Shown: positions 1 through 6,867, counted from the stretch's first letter. The stretch is 11,498 bases of DNA from an uncultured Bacteroides sp. (GCF_910585845.1 NZ_CAJUHF010000073.1:1-11498), one strand, 5' to 3'. Program-made: numbers and translations. Notes: generated by a model not told the origin, from the letters alone.

Positions 1-406
1 ACCAAGTCCTTGGAATTAGTGGTTTTCATGAGAAAAAGCGTCCAAACTTTTCCTTCAAATTACTAAACTTCAGGGATCTTTAAAAATATAATCGCTTAAA
101 AATTAAATGTTTAACAGCATAAATTTAATTTTTGTCATCTACTAAATTCTAAAATAATAAATCTTTCGGTTATAAGAATATGACTATTAATCTTTTATGT
201 GGTAATTATTAGTAATTTGCAGGGTAATTATAGGCTTCTTTAAAGATAATTTTTGGGCTTTCTACAAGGTTTGTTTACCTCCTAAGAGGAATTTACTCTT
301 TGAAAAACATCTTCTTACTTCCTAATAAATGGCCACTTAATTTCTGAAAAGATAACTTCTTAATTCTTATAAAGCTAATTTTTTAAATAGAGGCCTTCGC
401 AAAATA
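1..406. other. AT-rich stretch without a supportable complete gene
   Basis: No complete gene is visible here. Two plus frames run open from the left edge to early stops: frame 1 to TAA at 64-66 and frame 3 to TAA at 81-83. The frame 3 peptide contains QVLGIS, which loosely recalls the tail of some Bacteroides IS4-type transposases, but 26 codons cannot settle it. An 11-bp A/T-only inverted repeat (98-108 with 123-133, 14-nt loop) is followed by a short T run. It could be a weak terminator for something left of the window, or chance in AT-rich DNA. I see no TAnnTTTG promoter box in this stretch. Confidence 0.5.
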
Positions 407-453
407 AAATGTCGGAAGAGAAAAGTGAACTAACTGATCTTCTTCCGACATTT
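407..453 (-). terminator. Rho-independent terminator of the ffh-folD unit
   Basis: A perfect 13-bp inverted repeat pairs 407-419 with 441-453 around a 21-nt loop. Read on the minus strand, the stem begins about 20 nt after the folD stop codon and is followed directly by a T-rich tract (TATTTTG). GC pairs sit in the middle of the stem. Position, stem and T tract together fit an intrinsic terminator for the minus-strand transcript. Confidence 0.85.
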
Positions 454-473
454 CGGGAAAGGGGGAGGGAATT

Positions 474-1355
474 TTATTGATAAATTGCTTTTTTGCCAGC
501 AAGCAATGTATTTTTCATCAGGGATACGATGGTCATCGGTCCTACGCCGCCCGGGACGGGGGTAATGAAGGAACATTTAGGTGCAACTTCGTCAAATTTA
601 ACGTCACCAGTCAGTTTGAAGCCTGATTTCTTCGTGGCATCTGGAACACGTGTTGTTCCTACGTCGATGACTACGGCTCCTTCTTTCACCATTTCCGCTT
701 TTACGAAGTTGGGTTGTCCAAGGGCTGCGATGATGATATCGGCTTCCTGACACTCTTTGACCAGATTCTTGCTGCGGCTATGACATACAGTTACGGTTGC
801 ATCTCCCGGATAAGCCTTCTGCATCATGAGGGAGGCCATCGGCTTGCCGACGATATTGCTGCGTCCCAGTACTACACATTTCTTACCGGAAGTTTCTATC
901 TGATAGCGCTTCAACAGTTCAAGTATGCCGTTGGGAGTTGCCGATACGTAACAAGGAAGTCCGATGGACATGCGTCCTACATTGATTGGGTGGAATCCGT
1001 CTACGTCTTTGCGATAGTCGATGGTTTCTATCACTTTCTGTTCGGAAATGTGTTTTGGCAATGGAAGTTGCACGATGAATCCGTCTACATCTGCATCTTC
1101 ATTCAGTTCACGTACTTTTGCCAGAAGCTCAGCTTCCGTAACGTCGGCTTCGTAACGGATGAGGCTGGATTTGAAACCACAGACTTCGCAGGCCTTTACT
1201 TTAGCGGCAACGTATGTTTCACTGCCACCGTCGTGGCCTACAAGTATGGCGGCGAGATGAGGACGTTTGCCGCCCTTGGCTACAATTTCCGCTACTTCCG
1301 CTGCAATCTCCTGCTTTACTTGTTCGGAGATGGCTTTTCCGTCAATTAATGTCAT
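474..1355 (-). CDS. folD: Bifunctional 5,10-methylene-THF dehydrogenase / methenyl-THF cyclohydrolase FolD
   Basis: FolD is a cytosolic enzyme that oxidises 5,10-methylene-THF to 5,10-methenyl-THF with NAD(P)+ and hydrolyses that to 10-formyl-THF, feeding purine synthesis and Met-tRNA formylation. Family hallmarks visible in order (numbered from the ATG) are the YxxxK catalytic pair at Y48/K52, VQLPLP at 95-100, KDVDGFHP at 116-123 with the active-site Asp, the nucleotide-binding stretch GRSNIVGKP at 164-172, and PVPGGVGPMT at 266-275. The length of 293 residues is normal for the family. A GTG three codons upstream (1364) is in frame, but the ATG at 1355 gives the conserved MTLIDGK start and is preferred. 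It lies 46 bp downstream of ffh on the same strand with no terminator between, so the two are probably co-transcribed. The terminator at 407-453 follows. Confidence 0.97.
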   Translation of the reverse strand: MTLIDGKAISEQVKQEIAAEVAEIVAKGGKRPHLAAILVGHDGGSETYVAAKVKACEVCGFKSSLIRYEADVTEAELLAKVRELNEDADVDGFIVQLPLPKHISEQKVIETIDYRKDVDGFHPINVGRMSIGLPCYVSATPNGILELLKRYQIETSGKKCVVLGRSNIVGKPMASLMMQKAYPGDATVTVCHSRSKNLVKECQEADIIIAALGQPNFVKAEMVKEGAVVIDVGTTRVPDATKKSGFKLTGDVKFDEVAPKCSFITPVPGGVGPMTIVSLMKNTLLAGKKAIYQ

Positions 1356-1401
1356 ATCACACACAGTTTTTTCTTTGGGTTTATTTCGCTTTGGGTATCG
1401 T

Positions 1402-2724
1402 TTATCTCATCTTCGGCATCATCATTTTGCCCATTTTGCTACCTGTCACCATCTTCATCATCTTGCGTGTCTGTTCGAATTGTTTCAGTAGCCGGTTTAC
1501 TTCCTGGATATTCGTACCGCTACCTTTGGCGATGCGTTGGCGACGCGAACCGTTCAGTATGGCGGGGTTGCTGCGTTCGGCGGGGGTCATGGAGTAGATG
1601 ATAGCTTCGATACTCTTAAATGCATTGTCGTCGATGTCGATGTCTTTGATGGCTTTTCCTACGCCCGGTATCATGGAGGCAAGCTCTTTCAGGTTACCCA
1701 TCTTCTTGATTTGGGCGATCTGACTTAGGAAGTCGTTGAAGTCGAACTGATTCTTGGCGATCTTCTTCTGCAGGCGTTTGGCTTCTTCTTCGTCATATTG
1801 CTCTTGCGCACGTTCTACCAGTGAGACGATATCACCCATGCCGAGGATACGGTCTGCCATACGTGAGGGGTGGAATTGGTCGATGGCATCGAGCTTTTCG
1901 CCTGTACCGACAAATTTGATCGGTTTGTTGACTACCGAACGAATGGAGAGTGCGGCACCACCGCGGGTATCACCGTCCAACTTTGTCAGGACTACGCCGT
2001 TGAAGTCGAGGCGTTCGTTGAACTCTTTGGCTGTGTTCACGGCGTCTTGTCCGGTCATGGAGTCGACAACGAAAAGGATTTCGTTCGGGTTGATTGCCTG
2101 TTTGATGGCAGCTATTTCGGTCATCATCTCTTCGTCTACGGCAAGACGTCCGGCGGTGTCGACAATAACGACATCATATCCTTTGGCTTTGGCTTCCGGA
2201 ATGGCATGTTCGGCTATCTGTACAGGGTTTTTGCTGTCCGGTTCCGAGTACATCGGGACTTCAAGTTGCCCTGCCAGCACGCGCAACTGTTCGATGGCAG
2301 CGGGACGATATACGTCGCAGGCTACCAACAGTGGCTTCTTGTTCTTCTTGGTCTTGAGCATTCGTGCCAGTTTACCGGAGAATGTGGTCTTACCTGAACC
2401 TTGCAGACCGGACATCAAGATAACTGTCGGTTTTCCGGACAAGTCGATTTCTGCCGTTTCGCCTCCCATCAGCCGGGTCAGTTCGTCGTGTACGATCTTT
2501 ACCATTAACTGGCTGGGTTTCACGGCGGTCAATACGTTCTGTCCCAATGCTTTCTCCTTGACGGTATCTGTGAATGATTTGGCGACTTTGTAGTTTACGT
2601 CGGCGTCCAGCAAAGCTTTACGCACATCTTTCAGGGTTTCCGCAACGTTGATTTCAGTGATTTTGCCTTCACCTTTCAGAATCTTGAACGACCTTTCCAG
2701 TCTTTCGCTTAAATTATCGAACAT
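1402..2724 (-). CDS. ffh: Signal recognition particle protein Ffh (SRP54 GTPase)
   Basis: Ffh binds SRP RNA and signal sequences of nascent membrane proteins and docks with the receptor FtsY at the inner membrane. The 440-residue protein has the full N-G-M layout. An N helical bundle covers about 1-90. The GTPase domain carries the P-loop GLQGSGKT at 106-113, DTAGR at 189-193 and TKLD at 247-250. The M domain runs from about 320 to the end. It includes the RNA-binding signature SRRQRIAKGSG near 393-403, followed by a Met-rich tail (KMMKM, KMGKMMMPKM) suited to holding hydrophobic signal peptides. The start is the ATG whose product begins MFDNLSERLERSF, the usual Ffh opening. A TAnnTTTG box lies about 47 bp upstream. 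folD follows in the same direction. No SRP RNA gene is visible in the window. Confidence 0.98.
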   Translation of the reverse strand: MFDNLSERLERSFKILKGEGKITEINVAETLKDVRKALLDADVNYKVAKSFTDTVKEKALGQNVLTAVKPSQLMVKIVHDELTRLMGGETAEIDLSGKPTVILMSGLQGSGKTTFSGKLARMLKTKKNKKPLLVACDVYRPAAIEQLRVLAGQLEVPMYSEPDSKNPVQIAEHAIPEAKAKGYDVVIVDTAGRLAVDEEMMTEIAAIKQAINPNEILFVVDSMTGQDAVNTAKEFNERLDFNGVVLTKLDGDTRGGAALSIRSVVNKPIKFVGTGEKLDAIDQFHPSRMADRILGMGDIVSLVERAQEQYDEEEAKRLQKKIAKNQFDFNDFLSQIAQIKKMGNLKELASMIPGVGKAIKDIDIDDNAFKSIEAIIYSMTPAERSNPAILNGSRRQRIAKGSGTNIQEVNRLLKQFEQTRKMMKMVTGSKMGKMMMPKMR

Positions 2725-2770
2725 GATGATATTTACTGTTTATATATTACAAATTACTCTTATTGAGGCG

Positions 2771-2778
2771 CAAAAATA
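2771..2778 (-). promoter_or_regulatory. Predicted -7 box of the ffh(-folD) promoter
   Basis: On the minus strand these bases read TATTTTTG, a match to the Bacteroides -7 consensus TAnnTTTG. It lies 46 bp upstream of the ffh ATG, implying a 5' UTR of roughly 40 nt. No TTTG is found 19-21 bp further upstream, so the assignment rests on the -7 box and its position. Confidence 0.5.
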
Positions 2779-2830
2779 CAAAAAATCCATGTATTCACCT
2801 TGCATTTGCGGCAATAATGCATGGCTTTTT

Positions 2831-2867
2831 CATATATAAGGAGTTAAAGTTAATGCTCCTATGTATG
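2831..2867. repeat. Imperfect inverted repeat upstream of the ffh promoter
   Basis: The arms CATATATAAGGAG (2831-2843) and CTCCTATGTATG (2856-2867) can pair over about 12 bp with one bulged base and one G-T pair around a 12-nt loop. No T run follows on either strand in the direction expected of a terminator. It sits about 55 bp upstream of the ffh -7 box, so an operator or an RNA structure are both possible. Nothing else in the sequence decides between them. Confidence 0.4.
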
Positions 2868-3130
2868 CTGCTGTTGCGGAAGTATCGGCTTTAGCCTCTA
2901 AGTCGGCTTGTCGGCTGATAACTCTTTTGGACTTCCGATAGTTCCTTTAAATGAAAATGTCATGGCATAATATTCCCCAAGGTACAGGAGGGCTGATGTG
3001 GATGTGGTCGGAATATGGGGATGTTATAATGTAAGTGATTAGTGTGAGGTTGCTATTATAATGCTTTAAAATATGTGTTTCTAATAACAATTGTTTTTGG
3101 AAAGTATCTTCTTTTAGGATGGCTTTATGC

Positions 3131-3162
3131 GTAATATACGGGAAGGGATACCTTCATATTAC
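3131..3162. repeat. Hairpin with a 4-nt bulge in the ffh-rho gap
   Basis: GTAATAT (3131-3137) pairs with ATATTAC (3156-3162), and inside it GAAGG (3142-3146) pairs with CCTTC (3151-3155) around a GATA loop. This leaves four bases (ACGG) bulged on one side. Twelve perfect pairs in 32 bases is more structure than AT-rich background usually gives. There is no adjoining T tract and no nearby promoter box, so its role is unknown. Confidence 0.5.
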
Positions 3163-3214
3163 ATGTTTATCTTCCTCGAAGAAGCTGTTTATGCGGAAAT
3201 GGGTGCTTTCTTAG

Positions 3215-3387
3215 GGAGAAATCATGGCTTGTAAGGGGGTGCCATTATTTATAAAAGGTGATAACATTACTTGTAACGAGTGATAACATTGCTTGTTATG
3301 GGTGATAACATTATTTGTTATGGGGAATATGGTTACTACTAGCGGGGAAATCTTCCTTGTTTTGGGGGATAAAGATCGTTTTGGGGA
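3215..3387. repeat. Array of about eight degenerate 20-22 bp tandem repeats
   Basis: Three adjacent 22-bp units (3258-3279, 3280-3301, 3302-3323) begin GTGATAACATT and end with a TTGT-AY-G type half. In units 2 and 3 ATAACA and TGTTAT form a 6-bp inverted repeat around 5 bases. Weaker copies with the same GG-rich boundary and spacing lie on both sides: about 3215-3236, 3237-3257, 3324-3343, 3344-3365 (15 of 22 bases match the core units) and 3366-3387. The period is not a multiple of three, so it does not reflect a protein repeat. It is close to two turns of B-DNA. The core three units are clear; the flanking ones are my alignment by eye. Confidence 0.7.
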
Positions 3388-3420
3388 GGGCTTTTCTACT
3401 AAAATAAATGTATATATTTT

Positions 3421-3438
3421 GATATACAATTGTATATC
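3421..3438. repeat. Perfect 18-bp AT-rich palindrome
   Basis: GATATACAATTGTATATC reads the same on both strands, with no central spacer. It lies 33 bp from the end of the tandem repeat array and about 250 bp beyond the rho stop. A site of this form could bind a dimeric regulator or extrude as a cruciform. No promoter box is close enough to say what it would control. Confidence 0.55.
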
Positions 3439-3582
3439 TGATAGTTACTGATTATTATTTGCGTGTTTCCGTTCTCCTGTATAATCGGATGCAAACAGCG
3501 CATTCTCAGCAAATAGGAAATACAAAATGTCAATATGATATTTGTCGTAACTGGTAGTGGGCGGGCTGGGGAGATAATGAAA

Positions 3583-3681
3583 CTCACCACAGATTCCGCA
3601 GATTAACGCAGTTTGACGGGATAACCGAATGTCCGTCAGAGCAGGAAAACTGCTATGGAAATCTAAGAAATCTGTGGTGAG
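3583..3681. repeat. Long hairpin element immediately downstream of rho
   Basis: The outer arms CTCACCACAGATT (3583-3595) and its exact complement (3669-3681) form a 13-bp stem. Inner pairings AGATT/AATCT, GCAGTTT/AAACTGC and TGACGG/CCGTCA extend it into one hierarchical structure of about 99 nt. On the minus strand it starts 9 nt after the rho stop, so it would cap the 3' end of rho mRNA. Only a short TTTCATT follows, not a canonical T tract. Sequences built on CCACAGATT...CGCAGATTAACGCAG resemble interspersed intergenic repeats I know from Bacteroides genomes, so this is probably one copy of such a family; that link is from memory. Confidence 0.65.
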
Positions 3682-3690
3682 AAAGAGTTT

Positions 3691-5736
3691 TTAGCTGTTC
3701 ATGCTCATCAGGAATTCATCGTTATCCTTGGTCTTTTCCAAGCGATCTTTCACAAAATCCATAGCTTCTATCGGATTCATGTCGGCAAGATATTTACGCA
3801 GGATCCACATGCGATCCAATGTCTGCTTGTCTTGCAACAGATCATCACGACGCGTACTGGAAGCAATGATGTTGACAGCGGGGAAGATGCGCTTGTTGGA
3901 CAGGTTGCGGTCGAGCTGCAACTCCATATTTCCTGTACCTTTGAATTCTTCGAAGATCACCTCATCCATCTTCGAACCGGTATCGATAAGGGCAGTTGCC
4001 AGGATGGTCAGCGAACCTCCGTTCTCGATGTTACGGGCAGCACCGAAGAAACGTTTGGGCTTGTGCAGCGCATTGGCGTCCACACCACCGGAGAGAACCT
4101 TTCCGGATGCTGGAGAAACTGTGTTGTAGGCACGTGCCAAACGGGTGATGGAGTCCAGGAAGATGACTACGTCGTGTCCGCACTCTACCAGTCTTTTGGC
4201 TTTTTCCAGTACGATGCCTGCAATCTTCACGTGACGTTCGGCGGGTTCGTCGAATGTAGAGGCGATGACTTCGGCATTTACGGTGCGCGCCATGTCGGTC
4301 ACTTCCTCCGGACGTTCGTCAATCAGTAGCATGATCATGTAGACTTCCGGATGGTTGGCTGCGATGGCGTTGGCGATGTCTTTCATCAAAAGCGTCTTAC
4401 CGGTCTTGGGTTGTGCTACAATCAGTGCACGCTGTCCCTTACCGATAGGAGCGAACAGGTCGACCACACGGGCGGACAGGGAGTCGGAATAGCCGCCTTT
4501 GCACAATTTGAATTTTTCGTCGGGGAACAGAGGAGTAAGGTGCTCGAACGGTACACGGTCGCGTATGAAAGCCGGATCCCTTCCGTTGATCTTAGACACT
4601 TTGACTAATGGGAAGTATTTCTCTCCTTCCTTGGGCGGACGAATGACGCCTTCTACTACATCTCCGGTCTTCAGTCCAAAAAGTTTGATTTGGGATTGTG
4701 ATACGTAGATGTCATCCGGTGAAGAGAGATAGTTGTAATCGGACGAACGAAGGAATCCGTAGCCGTCCTGCATAATTTCCAATACTCCCGTACCCGTCAG
4801 GATATCGTCGAATTCGTAAGTCTTTTCGCGTTCAATCATCGGTTTGCGTTCGGGCATAGAGGTATAATTGTCTCCGTTGTTTGGCTGCATCGGACGCTGT
4901 TGTTGCATCGGACGCTGGTTGTTGCGATTGTTATTGTTGTTGTTATTATTGTTGTGGGGGATGTTGTTGTCGCGAGTACGAAGACGCGGACGTTGCGGTG
5001 TTGCAGACGCAGGTTCATTTGTGGATGTTCCTGTAGGAGCTTCTGCCTTAGTCGCTTCAAACTTTCCGAGAAGTTCGGACGGGAGTTCCATTTTTTCGGT
5101 CGGAAGCTCTTCGATAGGAATAAAGTCATCTCCGGCGTTTGATAGAATAGGATTCTCTTCCTGTGCTTTCTTCGGGGTTGCCTGTGGCGTTATGGTGGAA
5201 GATGCGTTGGTTTGGGTGCTTTCGGCAGCGAATGCCAGTTCTGGTTCCACTTTGGATTTTTCTTCTTTCACGGCAGGTGCAGCGGTGGTTTCTTCTACTT
5301 TAACCTTGCGTGGGCGTCCTGGCCTGCGTTTCGTTACGATTGTGTTTTCCGGTTTTTCGGCGGTGGTCGCCTCGCTTGTTTCAGAAGTTTTTCCGGCTAC
5401 GGCAACACTTACCGGCTCTGCGGGTTGCACTTTGGCAGGCGGTACGGTTGTTTTTGCTTTAGCGGAATCCATACCTTTTCCGGCAGTAAATACCTTGTCA
5501 GTATTTTCTTTCTTCTTGGTGACGCGTGTTCTTTTTTCTTGTTTTTCCACCTTACGTTCTTCTTTTATCTTCTCGGCAGCCACTTTTTTGGTGGCTCCTG
5601 CAATAGCTTGTTCATCAAGTATCTTGTAAACAAGTTCTTCTTTCTTTAATGAGTCTGTCTTTTTAATGCCTAATTCTTGGGCAATGGTTTGAAGTTCCGA
5701 CAAGTTTTTGTCGTTCAATTGAATGATATTATACAT
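3691..5736 (-). CDS. rho: Transcription termination factor Rho with large disordered insertion
   Basis: Rho is a hexameric RNA-dependent ATPase that loads on nascent RNA and dissociates RNA polymerase. At 681 residues it is far longer than the about 420-residue E. coli form. A Rho_N (SAP-like) helical domain covers about 1-45. Residues about 46-304 are a low-complexity insertion: Lys/Glu-rich, then Ala/Thr/Pro-rich, then a run of nine Asn (262-270) and RPMQ repeats. A cold-shock-like RNA-binding domain lies at about 307-385. The ATPase core has Walker A AQPKTGKT (441-448), Walker B VVIFLDSITRLARAYN (523-538), the conserved GGVDANALHKPKRFFGAARN (550-569) and EEFKGTGNMEL (596-606). No core residue appears missing. 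The start is the ATG giving MYNIIQLNDKNLSELQ. Published work on B. thetaiotaomicron Rho shows that its disordered region drives phase separation; that this copy behaves likewise is inference. Confidence 0.98.
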   Translation of the reverse strand: MYNIIQLNDKNLSELQTIAQELGIKKTDSLKKEELVYKILDEQAIAGATKKVAAEKIKEERKVEKQEKRTRVTKKKENTDKVFTAGKGMDSAKAKTTVPPAKVQPAEPVSVAVAGKTSETSEATTAEKPENTIVTKRRPGRPRKVKVEETTAAPAVKEEKSKVEPELAFAAESTQTNASSTITPQATPKKAQEENPILSNAGDDFIPIEELPTEKMELPSELLGKFEATKAEAPTGTSTNEPASATPQRPRLRTRDNNIPHNNNNNNNNNRNNQRPMQQQRPMQPNNGDNYTSMPERKPMIEREKTYEFDDILTGTGVLEIMQDGYGFLRSSDYNYLSSPDDIYVSQSQIKLFGLKTGDVVEGVIRPPKEGEKYFPLVKVSKINGRDPAFIRDRVPFEHLTPLFPDEKFKLCKGGYSDSLSARVVDLFAPIGKGQRALIVAQPKTGKTLLMKDIANAIAANHPEVYMIMLLIDERPEEVTDMARTVNAEVIASTFDEPAERHVKIAGIVLEKAKRLVECGHDVVIFLDSITRLARAYNTVSPASGKVLSGGVDANALHKPKRFFGAARNIENGGSLTILATALIDTGSKMDEVIFEEFKGTGNMELQLDRNLSNKRIFPAVNIIASSTRRDDLLQDKQTLDRMWILRKYLADMNPIEAMDFVKDRLEKTKDNDEFLMSMNS
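4825..5601 (-). other. Rho intrinsically disordered insertion with short repeats
   Basis: This is the DNA for Rho residues about 46-304, between the N-terminal helical domain and the RNA-binding domain. It encodes KKxE-rich stretches, a basic RRPGRPRK element (residues 137-144, bases 5305-5328), Ala/Thr/Pro-rich tracts and the Asn run (bases 4927-4953). At 4886-4917 the 14-mer TGCATCGGACGCTG occurs twice with an 18-bp period, producing duplicated QRPMQ. The Asn run uses both AAC and AAT codons. Such tracts could change length by replication slippage between strains. Confidence 0.8.
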
Positions 5737-5937
5737 ACAGTTCAGTATATATGTGAATAAATTATTATTTTTTTGTTATTGGATAGATATGTTCATGCGA
5801 TTTATGTTTCTATTACATAGATACAACATGATAAATATACCTTTATCTAACTACACTATGATTACGGGGTATTTATTATTGAACCGGAAATCTGTCTAAT
5901 CTTCCGCACTGGGAAGCCGCAAACAGTTTCAACGGCG

Positions 5938-5945
5938 CAAAGGTA
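5938..5945 (-). promoter_or_regulatory. Predicted -7 box of the rho promoter
   Basis: The minus strand reads TACCTTTG, an exact TAnnTTTG match. A start about 5 nt downstream would give rho a 5' leader of about 195 nt, long for this genome style. A small hairpin (CTTCC 5901-5905 with GGAAG 5912-5916) and a 17-codon open frame (5776-5829, minus) lie in that leader. No clear -33 TTTG is present at the expected spacing, so confidence is moderate. Confidence 0.45.
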
Positions 5946-5998
5946 ACAAATATTTTGGGTTTCATAAACAATTCGTCTTTTTTTTAAATTTAAAACTT

Positions 5999-6006
5999 TA
6001 TCTTTG
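5999..6006 (+). promoter_or_regulatory. Predicted -7 box for the EFR1-type ferredoxin gene
   Basis: TATCTTTG matches the Bacteroides -7 consensus. A start near 6011-6013 would leave a leader of about 25 nt before the ATG at 6037. The -33 region here is a T tract rather than TTTG. Because transcription would begin after the TTG at 6004, this box argues against that upstream in-frame start codon. Confidence 0.5.
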
Positions 6007-6036
6007 CTAAATGAACCAAGCAAAGGTATAGAAATT

Positions 6037-6867
6037 ATGGATATGAACGAAGCTCATCTTATTTGTTTCTCACCTACTCATACTTCAAAACAAGTTGGCG
6101 AAGCAATTGTTCGCGGGACGGGACTGATAAATCGGGTGACGACAGATTTGACGTTGCGCGCTGCCGTTGCCGATATTGCCAGAGATGCGTTGACTGTGAT
6201 TGCAGTGCCCGTATATGGCGGCAGGGTAGCTCCTTTGGCCATGGAGCGTTTACGCGGCATCCATTCGACGGGAAGTCCCGCCGTTCTGGTCGTGGTATAT
6301 GGCAATCGTGCCTATGAAAAGGCTTTGATGGAACTGGATGCGTTTGTTTCGGAGCGTGGCTTCAAGGTGATTGCGGGGGCTACCTTTGTTGGGGAGCATT
6401 CCTATAGTACGGAGTTGCATCCGATAGCTTCGGGGCGTCCGGACGCATCCGACTTGCAATATGCCGAAGAGTTCGGTGCCAAACTGCGTGCAAAGATTGA
6501 TGCGGCGGTGGATATGGAGCATTTGTATGCTGTGGATGTGAACCGTATTTTGCGGCCTCGGCAACCTTTTTGGCCTTTGTTCCGCTTCTTGCGCCAAGTG
6601 GTGAAGTTGAAGAAAAGCGGAACCCCTTTGCCGCGTACGCCGGAAGTCGATGCGGAACTGTGCTGTCATTGCGGTGTTTGTGCGGCTCATTGTCCTGCGG
6701 GTGCCATTCTGAAGGGAGATGAATGTCACACATTTGTAGACAAATGCATAAAATGTTGCGCCTGTGTCAAGTCTTGTCCAACCAAAGCGCGAACCTATGA
6801 TATTCCGTTTGCGACATTGCTTGCAGATTGTTTCAAGAGACAAAAGGAGCCGCGCATTATTATTTAG
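6037..6867 (+). CDS. EFR1-type protein: flavodoxin-like domain plus 2[4Fe-4S] ferredoxin domain
   Basis: This is a predicted cytosolic electron-transfer protein of 276 residues. The N-terminal 150 or so residues look flavodoxin-like: a beta strand (AHLICFS) runs into a phosphate-binding loop SPTHTSKQVG at 12-21, and a second strand-loop is VIAVPVYGGRVAP (54-66). The C-terminal part has two CxxCxxCxxxCP clusters, C209/C212/C215/C219 and C237/C240/C243/C247, as in bacterial 2[4Fe-4S] ferredoxins. This combination is what databases call EFR1 family ferrodoxin; the partner and reaction are not known. The preferred start is the ATG at 6037, with AAAGG about 11 bases upstream; another ATG at 6043 is possible. 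The gene stands alone, divergent from rho and convergent with tilS, so context gives no pathway. Confidence 0.85.
   Translation: MDMNEAHLICFSPTHTSKQVGEAIVRGTGLINRVTTDLTLRAAVADIARDALTVIAVPVYGGRVAPLAMERLRGIHSTGSPAVLVVVYGNRAYEKALMELDAFVSERGFKVIAGATFVGEHSYSTELHPIASGRPDASDLQYAEEFGAKLRAKIDAAVDMEHLYAVDVNRILRPRQPFWPLFRFLRQVVKLKKSGTPLPRTPEVDAELCCHCGVCAAHCPAGAILKGDECHTFVDKCIKCCACVKSCPTKARTYDIPFATLLADCFKRQKEPRIII

Noticed and set aside
714..1597. Plus-strand open frames antisense to folD and the end of ffh
   Set aside because: FolD and Ffh are unmistakable on the minus strand, and the plus frames give unstructured compositions without homologue-like motifs.
3215..3387. CRISPR array
   Set aside because: The units are 20-22 bp and directly adjacent, with no unique spacers, and no cas genes are present.
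3211..3590. Two minus-strand open frames of 72 and 63 codons in the ffh-rho gap
   Set aside because: They run through the 22-bp repeat array, whose period is not a multiple of three, and across the palindrome. No promoter box precedes them, and the translations look like random AT-rich sequence.
4868..5649. Long plus-strand open frames antisense to the Rho insertion
   Set aside because: They mirror the low-complexity, stop-poor codon composition of the Rho disordered region. Rho is certain in the opposite frame, and these products have runs of Leu, Val or Ser with no recognisable domain.
6004..6036. TTG at 6004 as the start of the ferredoxin-like protein
   Set aside because: The TTG is part of the TATCTTTG promoter box, so it would not be in the mRNA. 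The ATG at 6037 has a better upstream context.
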